DNA from: a candidate division BRC1 bacterium ADurb.Bin183
GTDB lineage: Bacteria > Sumerlaeota > Sumerlaeia > MWCT01
Length of the DNA: 41,602 nt
NCBI GenBank assembly: GCA_002070185.1
Contig: MWCT01000019.1
Span: forward strand, 1-41,602
Direction of reading: 5' to 3'
Positions within the stretch are counted from its first letter, which is position 1. Each line of letters starts with the position of its first letter. This document shows positions 26,827 to 35,020 of the stretch, piece by piece. The notes beneath the pieces are model-generated. The model did no database searches. It was not told where the DNA came from and saw only the letters and a program-made list of their open reading frames with translations. The position numbers and the translations under genes were made by a program.

Positions 26827-27306
26827 CGAGCCAAAGCGGATATGCGCTCGGTTGCCACAGCGCTGGAGGCTTATTTTACGGATAACAACCATTATCCGAA
26901 CCACTCGGAAAATGGTTGGCCCTATTATATCACTCGTCAAATTACAACGCCTATGGCTTATATGACAAGCGTAGCTTTCCATGATCCTTTCAAAACAAGC
27001 GGGCATGCCAGCCAACTTGCAACCGATTATCCCAGACGTTTTCGGTATTTTAATGTCGAGGCAGGCGCGAATGACTGGCCTGATATCGGTCCTTTGTATG
27101 TTGGTCATAAATACGGAGTGCTTAATGTAGTTAACATTCGCGCAAGATACGGGGAATGGAAAATCATTTCAGCTGGTCCCGATAAAAAAGAAAATACGGG
27201 AGTATTGGATGATACGCTAATCTATGACCCCACAAACGGAACGAGCTCACTGGGCGATATTTGCCGCTCCCAAAAATCGAGCAATGTTGAACGTTCTCGA
27301 GATTAG
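26704..27306 (+). CDS. Type IV prepilin-like protein (FLEAQ-RSKVSR / YDPTNGT family)
   Basis: This 200-aa protein has a short prepilin leader, MFRRFKG, cleaved before FTLIELLIVVAIIAILAA, with Glu5 present. The helix runs NFLEAQIRSKVSRAKADMR, then ALEAYFTDNNHYPNHS. The globular domain has SAGPDKK and the C-terminal signature YDPTNGTSSLGDICRSQ. It is probably a pseudopilin or minor pilin processed by a prepilin peptidase. AAGGAGGTG lies 6 bases before the ATG. It has its own promoter and a strong terminator at 27333, so it is likely monocistronic. Its 5' DNA is almost identical to the next gene. TAG ends it. Confidence 0.88.
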   Translation: MFRRFKGFTLIELLIVVAIIAILAAIAVPNFLEAQIRSKVSRAKADMRSVATALEAYFTDNNHYPNHSENGWPYYITRQITTPMAYMTSVAFHDPFKTSGHASQLATDYPRRFRYFNVEAGANDWPDIGPLYVGHKYGVLNVVNIRARYGEWKIISAGPDKKENTGVLDDTLIYDPTNGTSSLGDICRSQKSSNVERSRD

Positions 27307-27332
27307 TATCAACATAAAATAAAACTTTATTT

Positions 27333-27365
27333 GCGGTATTGAGCATTTTCAATGCCGCTTTTTTT
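27333..27365 (+). terminator. Rho-independent terminator of prepilin gene at 26704
   Basis: GCGGTATTGA (27333-27342) pairs with TCAATGCCGC (27349-27358), a 10-bp stem with one G-T wobble and a 6-base loop. Seven T follow (27359-27365). Confidence 0.9.
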
Positions 27366-27416
27366 ATCAAAAACGGCGGCTTTCCGGCTCTCCACATTTC
27401 ATTTGGAAAGATTATA

Positions 27417-27446
27417 TTGACAACCTACATGAATAAATCCTATAAG
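27417..27446 (+). promoter_or_regulatory. Promoter of prepilin gene at 27477
   Basis: A perfect TTGACA (27417-27422), an 18-bp spacer and TATAAG (27441-27446) form one of the best promoter matches in the window, 30 bases before the start codon. Confidence 0.75.
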
Positions 27447-27460
27447 AAGAATAATTATTG

Positions 27461-27599
27461 TTAAGGAGGTGAAAATATGTTCAGGAGGTTTAAGGGTTTT
27501 ACCCTTATTGAGCTGCTGATTGTCGTCGCCATTATTGCGATACTGGCGGCGATCGCCGTTCCCAACTTTTTGGAGGCACAGGTTCGTTCAAAAGTGTCG
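27461..27599 (+). repeat. Direct repeat copy B: Shine-Dalgarno plus prepilin N-terminal module
   Basis: Second copy of the segment at 26688-26826; see that entry. Several differences are silent third-base changes, and the first about 100 coding bases differ at only two positions. Confidence 0.9.
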
Positions 27600-28091
27600 C
27601 GCATGTATTCCAACCTGCGCACCACAGCCACCGCGCTGGAGTCTTATTTTACTGATAACAATAAGTATCCCCTGTGCACCTATACCCCATTTGGCACATT
27701 TCCGCTTGCGGAACAATGGAAAGTCTGGCCCGGAGCTTTAACAACTCCGGTAAAGTTTGTGTCCAGCGAGGAAACGCTAATAGACGTTTTCCGCGCCTCG
27801 CACAATTTTAAAACCAAATTGGCTAATACCATCATGTATTTACCTTCAGAGTTTTACACGCAGAAGTATAACTACAGTGATCCGTCGGTCTATCGCTTAC
27901 AGTTGAACCGTTATGGCTATTGGACAATTCGCAGCGCCGGACCGGATACCTGGTATCAGAATTACTTTGGGATGAAGGGCGATTATGATGCGGGAGGATG
28001 GGGGCAGGCGTCCTATGACCCGACCAATGGCACAGTCAGCGGAGGCGATATCTATCGCAGCCAGAAAAGAGCTCAGGAACAGCATATCTAA
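27477..28091 (+). CDS. Type IV prepilin-like protein (FLEAQ-RSKVSR / YDPTNGT family)
   Basis: This 204-aa protein has the same leader and helix as its neighbour (MFRRFKG, cleavage, FTLIELLIVVAIIAILAA, NFLEAQVRSKVSR). Its body is different: MYSNLRTTATALESYFTDNNKYP, a Tyr/Trp-rich middle, SAGPDTWYQNY, and YDPTNGTVSGGDIYRSQ near the end. It is likely a pseudopilin or minor pilin with surface specificity distinct from the 26704 product. AAGGAGGTG lies 6 bases before the ATG. The gene sits between its own promoter and terminator, so it is an independent unit. Confidence 0.88.
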   Translation: MFRRFKGFTLIELLIVVAIIAILAAIAVPNFLEAQVRSKVSRMYSNLRTTATALESYFTDNNKYPLCTYTPFGTFPLAEQWKVWPGALTTPVKFVSSEETLIDVFRASHNFKTKLANTIMYLPSEFYTQKYNYSDPSVYRLQLNRYGYWTIRSAGPDTWYQNYFGMKGDYDAGGWGQASYDPTNGTVSGGDIYRSQKRAQEQHI

Positions 28092-28116
28092 TCTAATCTT
28101 TTGTCTATGTTAATTT

Positions 28117-28147
28117 AAAGGCGCTGGTAAATTCAGCGCCTTTTTTT
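28117..28147 (+). terminator. Rho-independent terminator of prepilin gene at 27477
   Basis: GGCGCTG (28120-28126) pairs with CAGCGCC (28134-28140) around a 7-base loop, extended by A-T pairs. Seven T follow (28141-28147). Confidence 0.9.
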
Positions 28148-28231
28148 ATTTGGACGCTCTTTCAAAGCAGCTTGACAGGGGAGCAATTTATTACAGAAGA
28201 CTTTTTCAAATTATTTGCGGGGTGAGGGAAA

Positions 28232-28558
28232 ATGGATAAATGCAAATTTCATCCGAATCGTTTTGCGCATGTGCGCTGTAAAACCTGTTTTATTCCGCTT
28301 TGCGATGAGTGCAAGATTGTGACCAACATCGGCGTCTTTTGCAGCGAAGAATGTCAAAACAAGGCAAAGGAATTTCAGGATAAGTCCATGGCGATGATAG
28401 AGCAAAAACCCAAGCCGAAGAAATCCATCATCAAGCCGGTCGCGGGCATTATTGTCATCATAATCCTGATATTGGCAATAGCCCTTTTGCTTGATTGGAC
28501 GGGAATCGTAACCCTGCCGTTTGTGGATAAATTAAAAGAACTTATCGGTCTCAGTTAA
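28232..28558 (+). CDS. B-box-type zinc-finger membrane protein
   Basis: This 108-aa protein carries a B-box-like zinc finger in its first 41 residues: C4, H7, C16, C19, C24, C27, then C37 and C41 (CKFHPNRF, CKTCFIPLCDEC, FCSEEC). A Lys/Pro spacer leads to one membrane span (about 71-92, AGIIVIIILILAIALLL) and a short tail. Topology with the finger in the cytoplasm is likely. Bacterial B-box/TM proteins are widespread but without a defined role; protein recruitment to the membrane is a reasonable guess. A GGGTGAGGG region lies just before the ATG. It is followed 31 bases later by gltX. Confidence 0.8.
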   Translation: MDKCKFHPNRFAHVRCKTCFIPLCDECKIVTNIGVFCSEECQNKAKEFQDKSMAMIEQKPKPKKSIIKPVAGIIVIIILILAIALLLDWTGIVTLPFVDKLKELIGLS

Positions 28559-28589
28559 TTGCGCCTTTATTTAAGGAAGGAAGTCTTTT

Positions 28590-30029
28590 ATGGAAAAAGT
28601 CAGAGTCCGTTTTGCGCCCAGCCCCACGGGTTATCTTCACATCGGCGGCGCGCGAACCGCCCTTTTCAACTGGCTCTTTGCCCGGCATGTGGGAGGTGTT
28701 TTAGTGTTGCGCATCGAGGACACTGATGTGGAGCGCTCCACACAAGAGGCAACGCAGCAAATCCTTGATTCAATGAAATGGTTAGGGCTTTCATGGGACG
28801 AAGGTCCGTTTTACCAATCCCAACGGTATGATTTATACAAACGACGCGCTCAAGAACTGCTGGAATCGGGCGCAGCGTATAAGTGTTTTTGCACAAAAGA
28901 ACGCCTTGAAGCCATGCGCGAGAAAGCGGCGCGGGAAAAAAAGGATTTCATCTACGACGGCACATGCCGCAATCTGACGCCTGATGAAGTCAAGGCTAAA
29001 GAATCCGCAGGCGAATCTTATGTGTTGCGTTTCCGCATTCCCGCCGCAGGCGAAACCGTCTTCCGCGATGCCATCGCCAAAGACGTGCGATTTGAAAATG
29101 CCCTGTTAGGCGATTTTGTCATCATGCGCGCTGACGGGCATCCCACGTATAATTTCTGCTGCGTGGTTGATGATGCGGATATGAAAATCACGCATGTGGT
29201 TCGAGCGGCGGACCATATTTCCAATACCCCGCGCCAGATTCTCATCTATCAAGCCCTCCGCGAACCGATACCGCAATTTGCCCATGTGCCGCTGATTCTC
29301 GGACCGGATAAATCCAAACTCTCCAAACGGCATGGCGCGGCTTCGGTCATGGAATATGCGGCGGATGGTTTTCTGCCGGAGGCGGTGTTCAATTACCTTG
29401 CCCTGCTTGGTTGGTCGCCGGGCAATGACGAGGAAATACTTCCAAAAGAACAATTGATTTCGAGGTTTGATTTATACGGCATCAACCACGTCAATGCAGT
29501 TTTTGATATTGCCAAACTGCGCTGGATGAACGGCATGTATCTGCGGGCAATGCCTAAAGAAGAAGCCATTCAGCGAGTCATCGAATACATGCCTTCCAAA
29601 GGCATCCATCCCGCGCAATATGATGCGGTGTGGCTAGCCGGCATCATCGCCCTTGAAATCGAACGTGCGGAAACCTTGAGCGAGCTGGTCGCCCATCTTC
29701 ATTATTATTTCCGCGATGACTTCCCCTACGATGAGGAGGGCGCGCGCAAGATTGCCAAAAAGGGGAGCATCGCGGACGGGCTTCAAATGGCGCGCGAGGC
29801 GCTCAGCGGCGTCGCTGAATTCTCAATTGAGGCGATGGAATCCGCCATGCGCCAATACACAGAAGAGCGCAATATCGGATTCGGCAAAATTGCGCAGCCC
29901 GTGAGACTTGCCCTGACAGGCGGGCTGGCAAGTCCGGGTTTATTTGAGGTCATGCATCTGTTGGGGAAGGAAAAATGTATGGCAAGAATCGAACGCGCCA
30001 TCTTGTTTTTTAAAGAAAAAAATCTTTAA
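28590..30029 (+). CDS. gltX: Glutamyl-tRNA synthetase
   Basis: A class I synthetase charging tRNA-Glu. The 479-aa protein shows the HIGH-type signature PSPTGYLHIGGAR (HIGG 17-20), LRIEDTDVERS, and the KMSKS-type loop KLSKRHG (243-249). The alpha-helical anticodon-binding C-terminal half is of normal length for bacterial GluRS. AAGGAAGG precedes the ATG. glnS starts 24 bases after its stop, so the two are an operon. Because GlnRS is present, this enzyme is expected to be discriminating (Glu only), though that cannot be read directly. Confidence 0.97.
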   Translation: MEKVRVRFAPSPTGYLHIGGARTALFNWLFARHVGGVLVLRIEDTDVERSTQEATQQILDSMKWLGLSWDEGPFYQSQRYDLYKRRAQELLESGAAYKCFCTKERLEAMREKAAREKKDFIYDGTCRNLTPDEVKAKESAGESYVLRFRIPAAGETVFRDAIAKDVRFENALLGDFVIMRADGHPTYNFCCVVDDADMKITHVVRAADHISNTPRQILIYQALREPIPQFAHVPLILGPDKSKLSKRHGAASVMEYAADGFLPEAVFNYLALLGWSPGNDEEILPKEQLISRFDLYGINHVNAVFDIAKLRWMNGMYLRAMPKEEAIQRVIEYMPSKGIHPAQYDAVWLAGIIALEIERAETLSELVAHLHYYFRDDFPYDEEGARKIAKKGSIADGLQMAREALSGVAEFSIEAMESAMRQYTEERNIGFGKIAQPVRLALTGGLASPGLFEVMHLLGKEKCMARIERAILFFKEKNL

Positions 30030-30053
30030 TCCGTTTCGAAAGGAAATTGTTTC

Positions 30054-31769
30054 ATGAATCTAAATGAGCCGGCAAAACCCTCGAATTTCATCAGGGAAAT
30101 CATTGATAACGATTTACAAACTGATAAATACGGAGGACGGGTTCATACGCGCTTTCCTCCGGAGCCCAATGGCTATCTGCACATCGGACATGCAAAATCC
30201 ATCTGCCTAAATTTTGGACTCGCGGGGGATTACAACGGCAAATGCAATCTTCGATTCGACGACACTAATCCCGTGAAGGAAGAGGAAGAATATGTCGAGT
30301 CTATCAAAGCAGACGTGCGCTGGCTGGGATTCGACTGGGAAGACCGTCTCTTTTTTGCGTCGGATTATTTCGAGCAGATGTTTGAATATGCCGTGCAGCT
30401 CATAAAATGCGGCAAGGCTTTTGTTTGCGATTTATCATCAGAACAGATGCGGGAATATCGGGGTACGCTGACGGAGCCCGGTCGCGAAAGCCCTTGGCGC
30501 AATCGCTCAATTGAGGAAAATCTCGACCTTTTTAATCGCATGCGCGCGGGCGAGTTCCCGGACGGCTCGCGAACCCTTCGCGCAAAAATTGACATGGCAT
30601 CGCCCAATCTCAATATGCGCGACCCTGTCATGTATCGCATCCTTCACGCCTCCCATCACAACACAGGCGACAAGTGGTGTGTTTATCCGATGTATGATTG
30701 GGCGCACGGGCTTGAAGACTCCATCGAAAAAATCACTCATTCGATCTGCACTCTGGAATTCGAGGCTCATCGTCCACTCTATGACTGGTATCTGATTCAA
30801 CTGGGAGCGTATCGCCCTCAGCAGATAGAGTTTGCACGCCTTAATATGACAAAAACCGTGATGAGCAAACGAAAACTGTTGGAATTGGTGAAAGGGAAAT
30901 TTGTGAACGGCTGGGATGACCCGCGAATGCCAACCATATCGGGTTTGCGGCGGCGCGGATATACGCCGGAATCAATCCGTCTTTTTTGCAACCGCATTGG
31001 AGTTTCCAAAGCCGACAGCACGGTGGATGTGGCGCTTTTGGAACATTGCCTGCGAGAGGATTTAAACAAACGCGCTCCGCGTGTGATGGCAGTTTTGCGC
31101 CCCATAAAGGCGGTTATTGAAAATTATCCCGAAGGAAAAGTTGAAGAACTGGATGCGGTCAATAATCCGGAAGACCCTACGATGGGAACCCGCAAAATTC
31201 CATTTTCGCGAGTAATTTATATCGAGCGCGATGACTTTATGGAAGACCCGCCCAAAAAGTTTTTCCGTCTGGCGCCCGGGCGCGAGGTGCGTTTGAGATA
31301 TGCCTACATTGTGAAATGCGAAAAAGTGGTAAAAAATCCAGAAACGGGCGACATTGTTGAACTGCGATGCACCTATGACCCTGAAACACGCAGCGGTTCA
31401 GCCGAAGGACGCAAAGTCAAAGCAACAATTCATTGGGTTTCCGCCGAACATGCCGTCGAAGCCGAGGCGCGCATCTATGACCACCTCTTCCTAAAAGACG
31501 ATCCCGGCAACGTTGAAGAAGGCGCCGACTGGAAGGATAATATCAATCACAACTCTCTTGAAACTCTGCAAGGATGCAAGGTTGAACCGAGTCTGGCAAA
31601 TGCAGCGCCGGGAAGCAGATTCCAGTTTGAACGGCTTGGATATTTTTGCGTGGATGCGGATTCGAAAAATGGCAAACCCGTCTTCAATCGGACAGTCACG
31701 CTAAAAGACGAATGGGCAAAAATCGCCAAATCAGAAAAATCAGGTTCGCAAAAACAGGATTCAAATTGA
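30054..31769 (+). CDS. glnS: Glutaminyl-tRNA synthetase
   Basis: A class I synthetase attaching glutamine directly to tRNA-Gln, which makes the GatCAB amidation route unnecessary for Gln. The 571-aa protein has [17 protein letters not shown] (HIGH 43-46), FDDTNP, and VMSKRKL (269-275), followed by the two beta-barrel anticodon-binding domains (about 340-550). The C-terminal tail ([13 protein letters not shown]) looks unstructured. AAAGGAAA lies upstream of the ATG. The TGA stop overlaps a TTG start of the next gene. GlnRS has a patchy distribution in bacteria, with origin by transfer from eukaryotes proposed for the family. Confidence 0.97.
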   Translation: MNLNEPAKPSNFIREIIDNDLQTDKYGGRVHTRFPPEPNGYLHIGHAKSICLNFGLAGDYNGKCNLRFDDTNPVKEEEEYVESIKADVRWLGFDWEDRLFFASDYFEQMFEYAVQLIKCGKAFVCDLSSEQMREYRGTLTEPGRESPWRNRSIEENLDLFNRMRAGEFPDGSRTLRAKIDMASPNLNMRDPVMYRILHASHHNTGDKWCVYPMYDWAHGLEDSIEKITHSICTLEFEAHRPLYDWYLIQLGAYRPQQIEFARLNMTKTVMSKRKLLELVKGKFVNGWDDPRMPTISGLRRRGYTPESIRLFCNRIGVSKADSTVDVALLEHCLREDLNKRAPRVMAVLRPIKAVIENYPEGKVEELDAVNNPEDPTMGTRKIPFSRVIYIERDDFMEDPPKKFFRLAPGREVRLRYAYIVKCEKVVKNPETGDIVELRCTYDPETRSGSAEGRKVKATIHWVSAEHAVEAEARIYDHLFLKDDPGNVEEGADWKDNINHNSLETLQGCKVEPSLANAAPGSRFQFERLGYFCVDADSKNGKPVFNRTVTLKDEWAKIAKSEKSGSQKQDSN

Positions 31770-32755
31770 AACGCGCCGCAATCAAAATAATGCCCTATGT
31801 TTTGGTTTTGTTGTGTTTATCTCTTTGTGCATTTGGGCAAGAAGAAACCGTCCAATTTGACGGCAAGCGCGCCTTTGAAATGTTGAAGGCGCAGTGCGCT
31901 TTTGGTCCCCGTGTGCCGGGCAGTTTACCCAACGCTCAATGCGCCGATTATATCGAATCTAAATTGTGCAATTTGGGATTGACCGTCAAACGGCAAAAAT
32001 TCAACGCCCAGACTCCTTACTCCAACGGCATTGTCGCGGGGAACAATATCATCGGCATCTATTCCGGAGACAACCCCACATCAGACCTGATTGCCTTGAG
32101 CGCGCATTGGGATACGCGCCCTGTTGCGGATAAAGACCCCGAACCTTCTTTGAGAAGCAAACCAATCATCGGCGCCAATGACGGTGCTTCTGGAGTGGCG
32201 TTGCTTATTGAGATAGCGCGCGTCCTAAAAGAAAGGAAATATCCGGGGCGCCTGCTTTTTCTCTTTTTTGATTTGGAAGATGGCGGCAACGCCGGCTCGA
32301 ACAACGGCTGGTGTCTTGGCTCTCAATATTTTGCGGAGCACAGCCTTGGCGATTATGACATCAAAGCGGGCATCAACTTTGACATGATCGGCGACAGAGA
32401 GTTGTTGATACGCCCTGAATTAATATCCATGAAATACGCGGCGGATTTAAATAAAGAATTCTTCGAACTTGCAAAAAAAAGAGCGCCCTATCAGTTTTCC
32501 AATAAACCTTATGAAACTCCGATACTTGACGACCATGCGCCGTTTAATAAAAAAGGCATCCCATGGATAAATATCATTGATTTTGACTACCCCTTTTGGC
32601 ACACGCATGAAGACACGCCGGACAAATGTTCGCCGATAAGTTTGGAAATAGTTGGAAATATTGCAGTTGAGTTCATTTTTCAGCGCTGGGGAAAAATTAA
32701 AAAAACACTTGATATTAAGGAAGGACATGAAGTAATAAAAAAGTCATCCCGTTGA
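31766..32755 (+). CDS. Exported M28 peptidase / glutaminyl-peptide cyclotransferase-like protein
   Basis: This 329-aa protein has a signal peptide ([24 protein letters not shown]). The M28 fold motifs are [43 protein letters not shown] and [13 protein letters not shown]. These correspond to the metal ligands and catalytic acid of the glutaminyl cyclase branch, which forms N-terminal pyroglutamate; an aminopeptidase role is the alternative. The TTG at 31766 is preferred: AGGA lies 6 bases upstream and TTG overlaps the glnS TGA in the string TTGA. The ATG at 31790 is possible but would cut the positively charged signal start. Translational coupling to glnS is implied. Confidence 0.87.
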   Translation: MKRAAIKIMPYVLVLLCLSLCAFGQEETVQFDGKRAFEMLKAQCAFGPRVPGSLPNAQCADYIESKLCNLGLTVKRQKFNAQTPYSNGIVAGNNIIGIYSGDNPTSDLIALSAHWDTRPVADKDPEPSLRSKPIIGANDGASGVALLIEIARVLKERKYPGRLLFLFFDLEDGGNAGSNNGWCLGSQYFAEHSLGDYDIKAGINFDMIGDRELLIRPELISMKYAADLNKEFFELAKKRAPYQFSNKPYETPILDDHAPFNKKGIPWINIIDFDYPFWHTHEDTPDKCSPISLEIVGNIAVEFIFQRWGKIKKTLDIKEGHEVIKKSSR

Positions 32756-32995
32756 ATGGAAACAAAAAATTATATCCCATAATTTTAAGGTGGATTGGTA
32801 AACAGCTTACAGTCGTTTGTTAGTGTGTGGTTCGCGGGGATTTATGGCCTCCTGCTCATTGCTTAATATATATTTTATGGGACTCGATTATATAAGATTT
32901 ATATTTTGGGCCAAATTCCTTTTTCTCCTGTTGTATGTTGTCCATTCTTTTTCGATTTGCCATGCCACGCCGATATCATCATAAGGTAAAATAGC

Positions 32996-34369
32996 ATGAC
33001 CGCCATAACAGAAAAAGTATGGGAGAATGTCATGGACATTCTCAGCCCCGAAATTGACCAGAATAGTTTTGAAACATGGTTCAAGCCGGTTCGATTCCAC
33101 TCTTTCAATCACGACATCCTGCAACTCACAGTCCCGACAGACCTTTATCGCAAATGGCTGATTTCAAATTATTATGAACGGATTTTGCAAGCGGTAGCGC
33201 AGATAACAGGCTGCAGCCCGGAGATTAAATTCCGCACGCCGGAACCGGACGCGGATGAAATTGAATCTTCAAAAGATTGTATGATTTCCGGCAACGGCGC
33301 GGACAGACTCGAAAACGCTTCCTTCAATAAACCAATAGCAAGCGTCCTGAATGAGCGGTATACGTTTGCAAATTTTGTGGTGGGCGAATCCAACCGATTT
33401 GCCCACGCCGCCGCAAAATCGGTCGCCGACCCCATTACTCGCTCCTACAATCCGCTTTTCATCTACGGCGGAACAGGGCTGGGCAAAACGCACCTTATGC
33501 AGGCGATTGGGCATGAGATTCACCGAGTAAAACCGGAAAGCCTTGTCCTTTATGTGACATCCGAACAATTCATGAACGATTTCATAAAAGCCATTGCTCA
33601 GGATAATCAATACGATTTCCGCCGTTATTATCGCAACGTGGATTTGCTTCTTTTGGATGACGTTCAATTCTTCGCCGGCAAGGAACACACTCAGACACAA
33701 TTTTTCCACACATTCAACGCGCTTTATGACGCGGGGAAAAAGATTGTCATTTCGAGCGACCGACCGCCAAAAGAATTGGTCACCCTTGAGGAGCGCCTCC
33801 GTTCAAGATTTGAGTGGGGGCTGATAGTTGATATTCAACCGCCGGAAAAAGAAACCCGCATCGCCATCCTGCGAAAAAAAGCGGAGACCAACGGACTCGT
33901 GATGCCCGCCGATGTGCTGGAATATATTGCAGAGCGCATAGATACGAACATCCGATTTTTGGAGGGAGCGCTTGTGCGCATTCAGGCTTATATGGCGCTG
34001 AATAAAAAGAAGACATTGAATATAGCGCTCACACGGGAAATTATCGGAGACCTTCTTTCGGGCAATGCCCGAGAGGCGGTTTCCATTTCCACCATCCAGT
34101 CCGCCGTTTGCGATTATTTCAGCATTAAACTTGCGGATCTGGTCGGACACGCCCGCGGGAGAAAATATTCCGTGCCGCGGCATATTGCCCAGTATCTCTG
34201 CCGCAAATTATCGTCAAAATCGCTTCCAGAAATTGGCGTGTATTTTGGCGGACGGGACCACTCATCAATACTGCATGCCTGCCGAAGCGTAGAAAAGCGT
34301 ATCGAAAAAGACCACAGTTTTGAAACAATGGTTGGACATCTAACCAAATCCATACGCGAAAAGTCTTGA
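32996..34369 (+). CDS. dnaA: Chromosomal replication initiator DnaA
   Basis: DnaA binds and melts the origin. The 457-aa protein has domain I (1-75, WENVMDILSPEIDQNSFETWF) and a short variable domain II. AAA+ domain III starts at NERYTFANFVVGESN, with Walker A GGTGLGKTH (158-166) and Walker B LLLLDDVQF. DNA-binding domain IV has the signature LPEIGVYFGGRDHSSILHACR. AAGGT precedes the ATG. The 240 bases upstream contain AT-rich runs (about 32860-32905) but no TTATCCACA box or clear array of near matches. Neither dnaN nor rpmH is adjacent. So this looks like dnaA away from, or without, a classical oriC. Confidence 0.97.
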   Translation: MTAITEKVWENVMDILSPEIDQNSFETWFKPVRFHSFNHDILQLTVPTDLYRKWLISNYYERILQAVAQITGCSPEIKFRTPEPDADEIESSKDCMISGNGADRLENASFNKPIASVLNERYTFANFVVGESNRFAHAAAKSVADPITRSYNPLFIYGGTGLGKTHLMQAIGHEIHRVKPESLVLYVTSEQFMNDFIKAIAQDNQYDFRRYYRNVDLLLLDDVQFFAGKEHTQTQFFHTFNALYDAGKKIVISSDRPPKELVTLEERLRSRFEWGLIVDIQPPEKETRIAILRKKAETNGLVMPADVLEYIAERIDTNIRFLEGALVRIQAYMALNKKKTLNIALTREIIGDLLSGNAREAVSISTIQSAVCDYFSIKLADLVGHARGRKYSVPRHIAQYLCRKLSSKSLPEIGVYFGGRDHSSILHACRSVEKRIEKDHSFETMVGHLTKSIREKS

Positions 34370-34408
34370 TATATGTTGTATTAAAAATCAGCAGAAGGAG
34401 TTCAAATC

Positions 34409-34852
34409 ATGAGATTGCGAAAACCTATACAAAGCGGTTTTACTTTTTTGGAAATCATGTTCGTCGTCGTTATCATCGGCGTCCTTGCCGGCATCGCCGT
34501 TCAAAACCTTTCCAAACGCGCTGAATGGTCCCGCCGAGAGGCAACCAAAGCAAATATGAAGGCGATTGACACCGCCCTTTCCGCTTATGAAATGAAAGTG
34601 GGCGATTATCCGTCAACAGAACAGGGACTTGAAGCCCTCGTTAAATGCCCCAGCGATGTCGAAAAAGAAGATTGGGGAGATTCCTCCTATTTAAAAGATG
34701 TGCCGAAAGACGCATGGGGACAGAAGTTTGTTTATAAATACCCCGGCGAACATAATGTGGATGAATATGATTTATTTTCAAAAGGACGCGACCGCAAAGA
34801 AGGCACCGAAGATGATATTGTGAACTGGAAAAAAGATAGCGAAAAGGAATAG
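34409..34852 (+). CDS. gspG: Type II secretion major pseudopilin GspG
   Basis: GspG forms the periplasmic pseudopilus of the type II secretion system. The 147-aa prepilin has leader MRLRKPIQSG, cleavage before FTFLEIMFVVVIIGVLAGIA with Glu5. The classical GspG body follows: ALSAYEMKVGDYPSTEQGLEALV, YLKDVPKDAWGQKFVYKYPGEHN, YDLFSKGRDRKEGTEDDIVNW. The acidic loop (D/E residues in DRKEGTEDD) is the calcium-binding region of the family. Other gsp genes are absent, so the machinery is encoded elsewhere. GAAGGAG precedes the ATG. A 51-codon gene follows 3 bases after its TAG stop. Confidence 0.93.
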   Translation: MRLRKPIQSGFTFLEIMFVVVIIGVLAGIAVQNLSKRAEWSRREATKANMKAIDTALSAYEMKVGDYPSTEQGLEALVKCPSDVEKEDWGDSSYLKDVPKDAWGQKFVYKYPGEHNVDEYDLFSKGRDRKEGTEDDIVNWKKDSEKE

Positions 34853-34855
34853 AAG

Positions 34856-35011
34856 TTGTTGTTTCGGAAATTGAAGCGTCTGTTCAAAAAAATCCTCATG
34901 ATGGATGATGAACTATTCCTGTGCGACTCATGCAAATATGACTACCCCAATGCGTGCATGCGCCCAGAACGCCCCAACGCCACCCGTTGTCCTGATTACA
35001 AAAAAAGATAA
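34856..35011 (+). CDS. Small Cys4 protein (51 aa), unknown function
   Basis: A short gene starting with TTG, 3 bases after gspG, with AAAGGAA ending 6 bases upstream. The N-terminus is basic and hydrophobic (MLFRKLKRLFKKILMMDDE). The rest is a compact four-cysteine unit: CDSCKYDYPNAC, then MRPERPNATRCPDYKKR. The spacing is C-x2-C-x7-C-x10-C (C23, C26, C34, C45), suggesting one zinc or iron-sulfur site. CxxCxYxYxxAC...RPNAT-CPDYK-type mini-proteins recur in other bacteria to my knowledge, without known role. It ends 9 bases before the convergent recD2 stop. Composition and ribosome site make it very likely real; coupling to GspG is inferred from position only. Confidence 0.8.
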   Translation: MLFRKLKRLFKKILMMDDELFLCDSCKYDYPNACMRPERPNATRCPDYKKR

Positions 35012-35020
35012 TACCAAGAC

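Noticed and set aside
28172..28197. TTGACA ahead of the B-box gene as a promoter
   Set aside because: No acceptable -10 at 16-18 bp spacing; the best match, TACAGA, is only 14 bp away.
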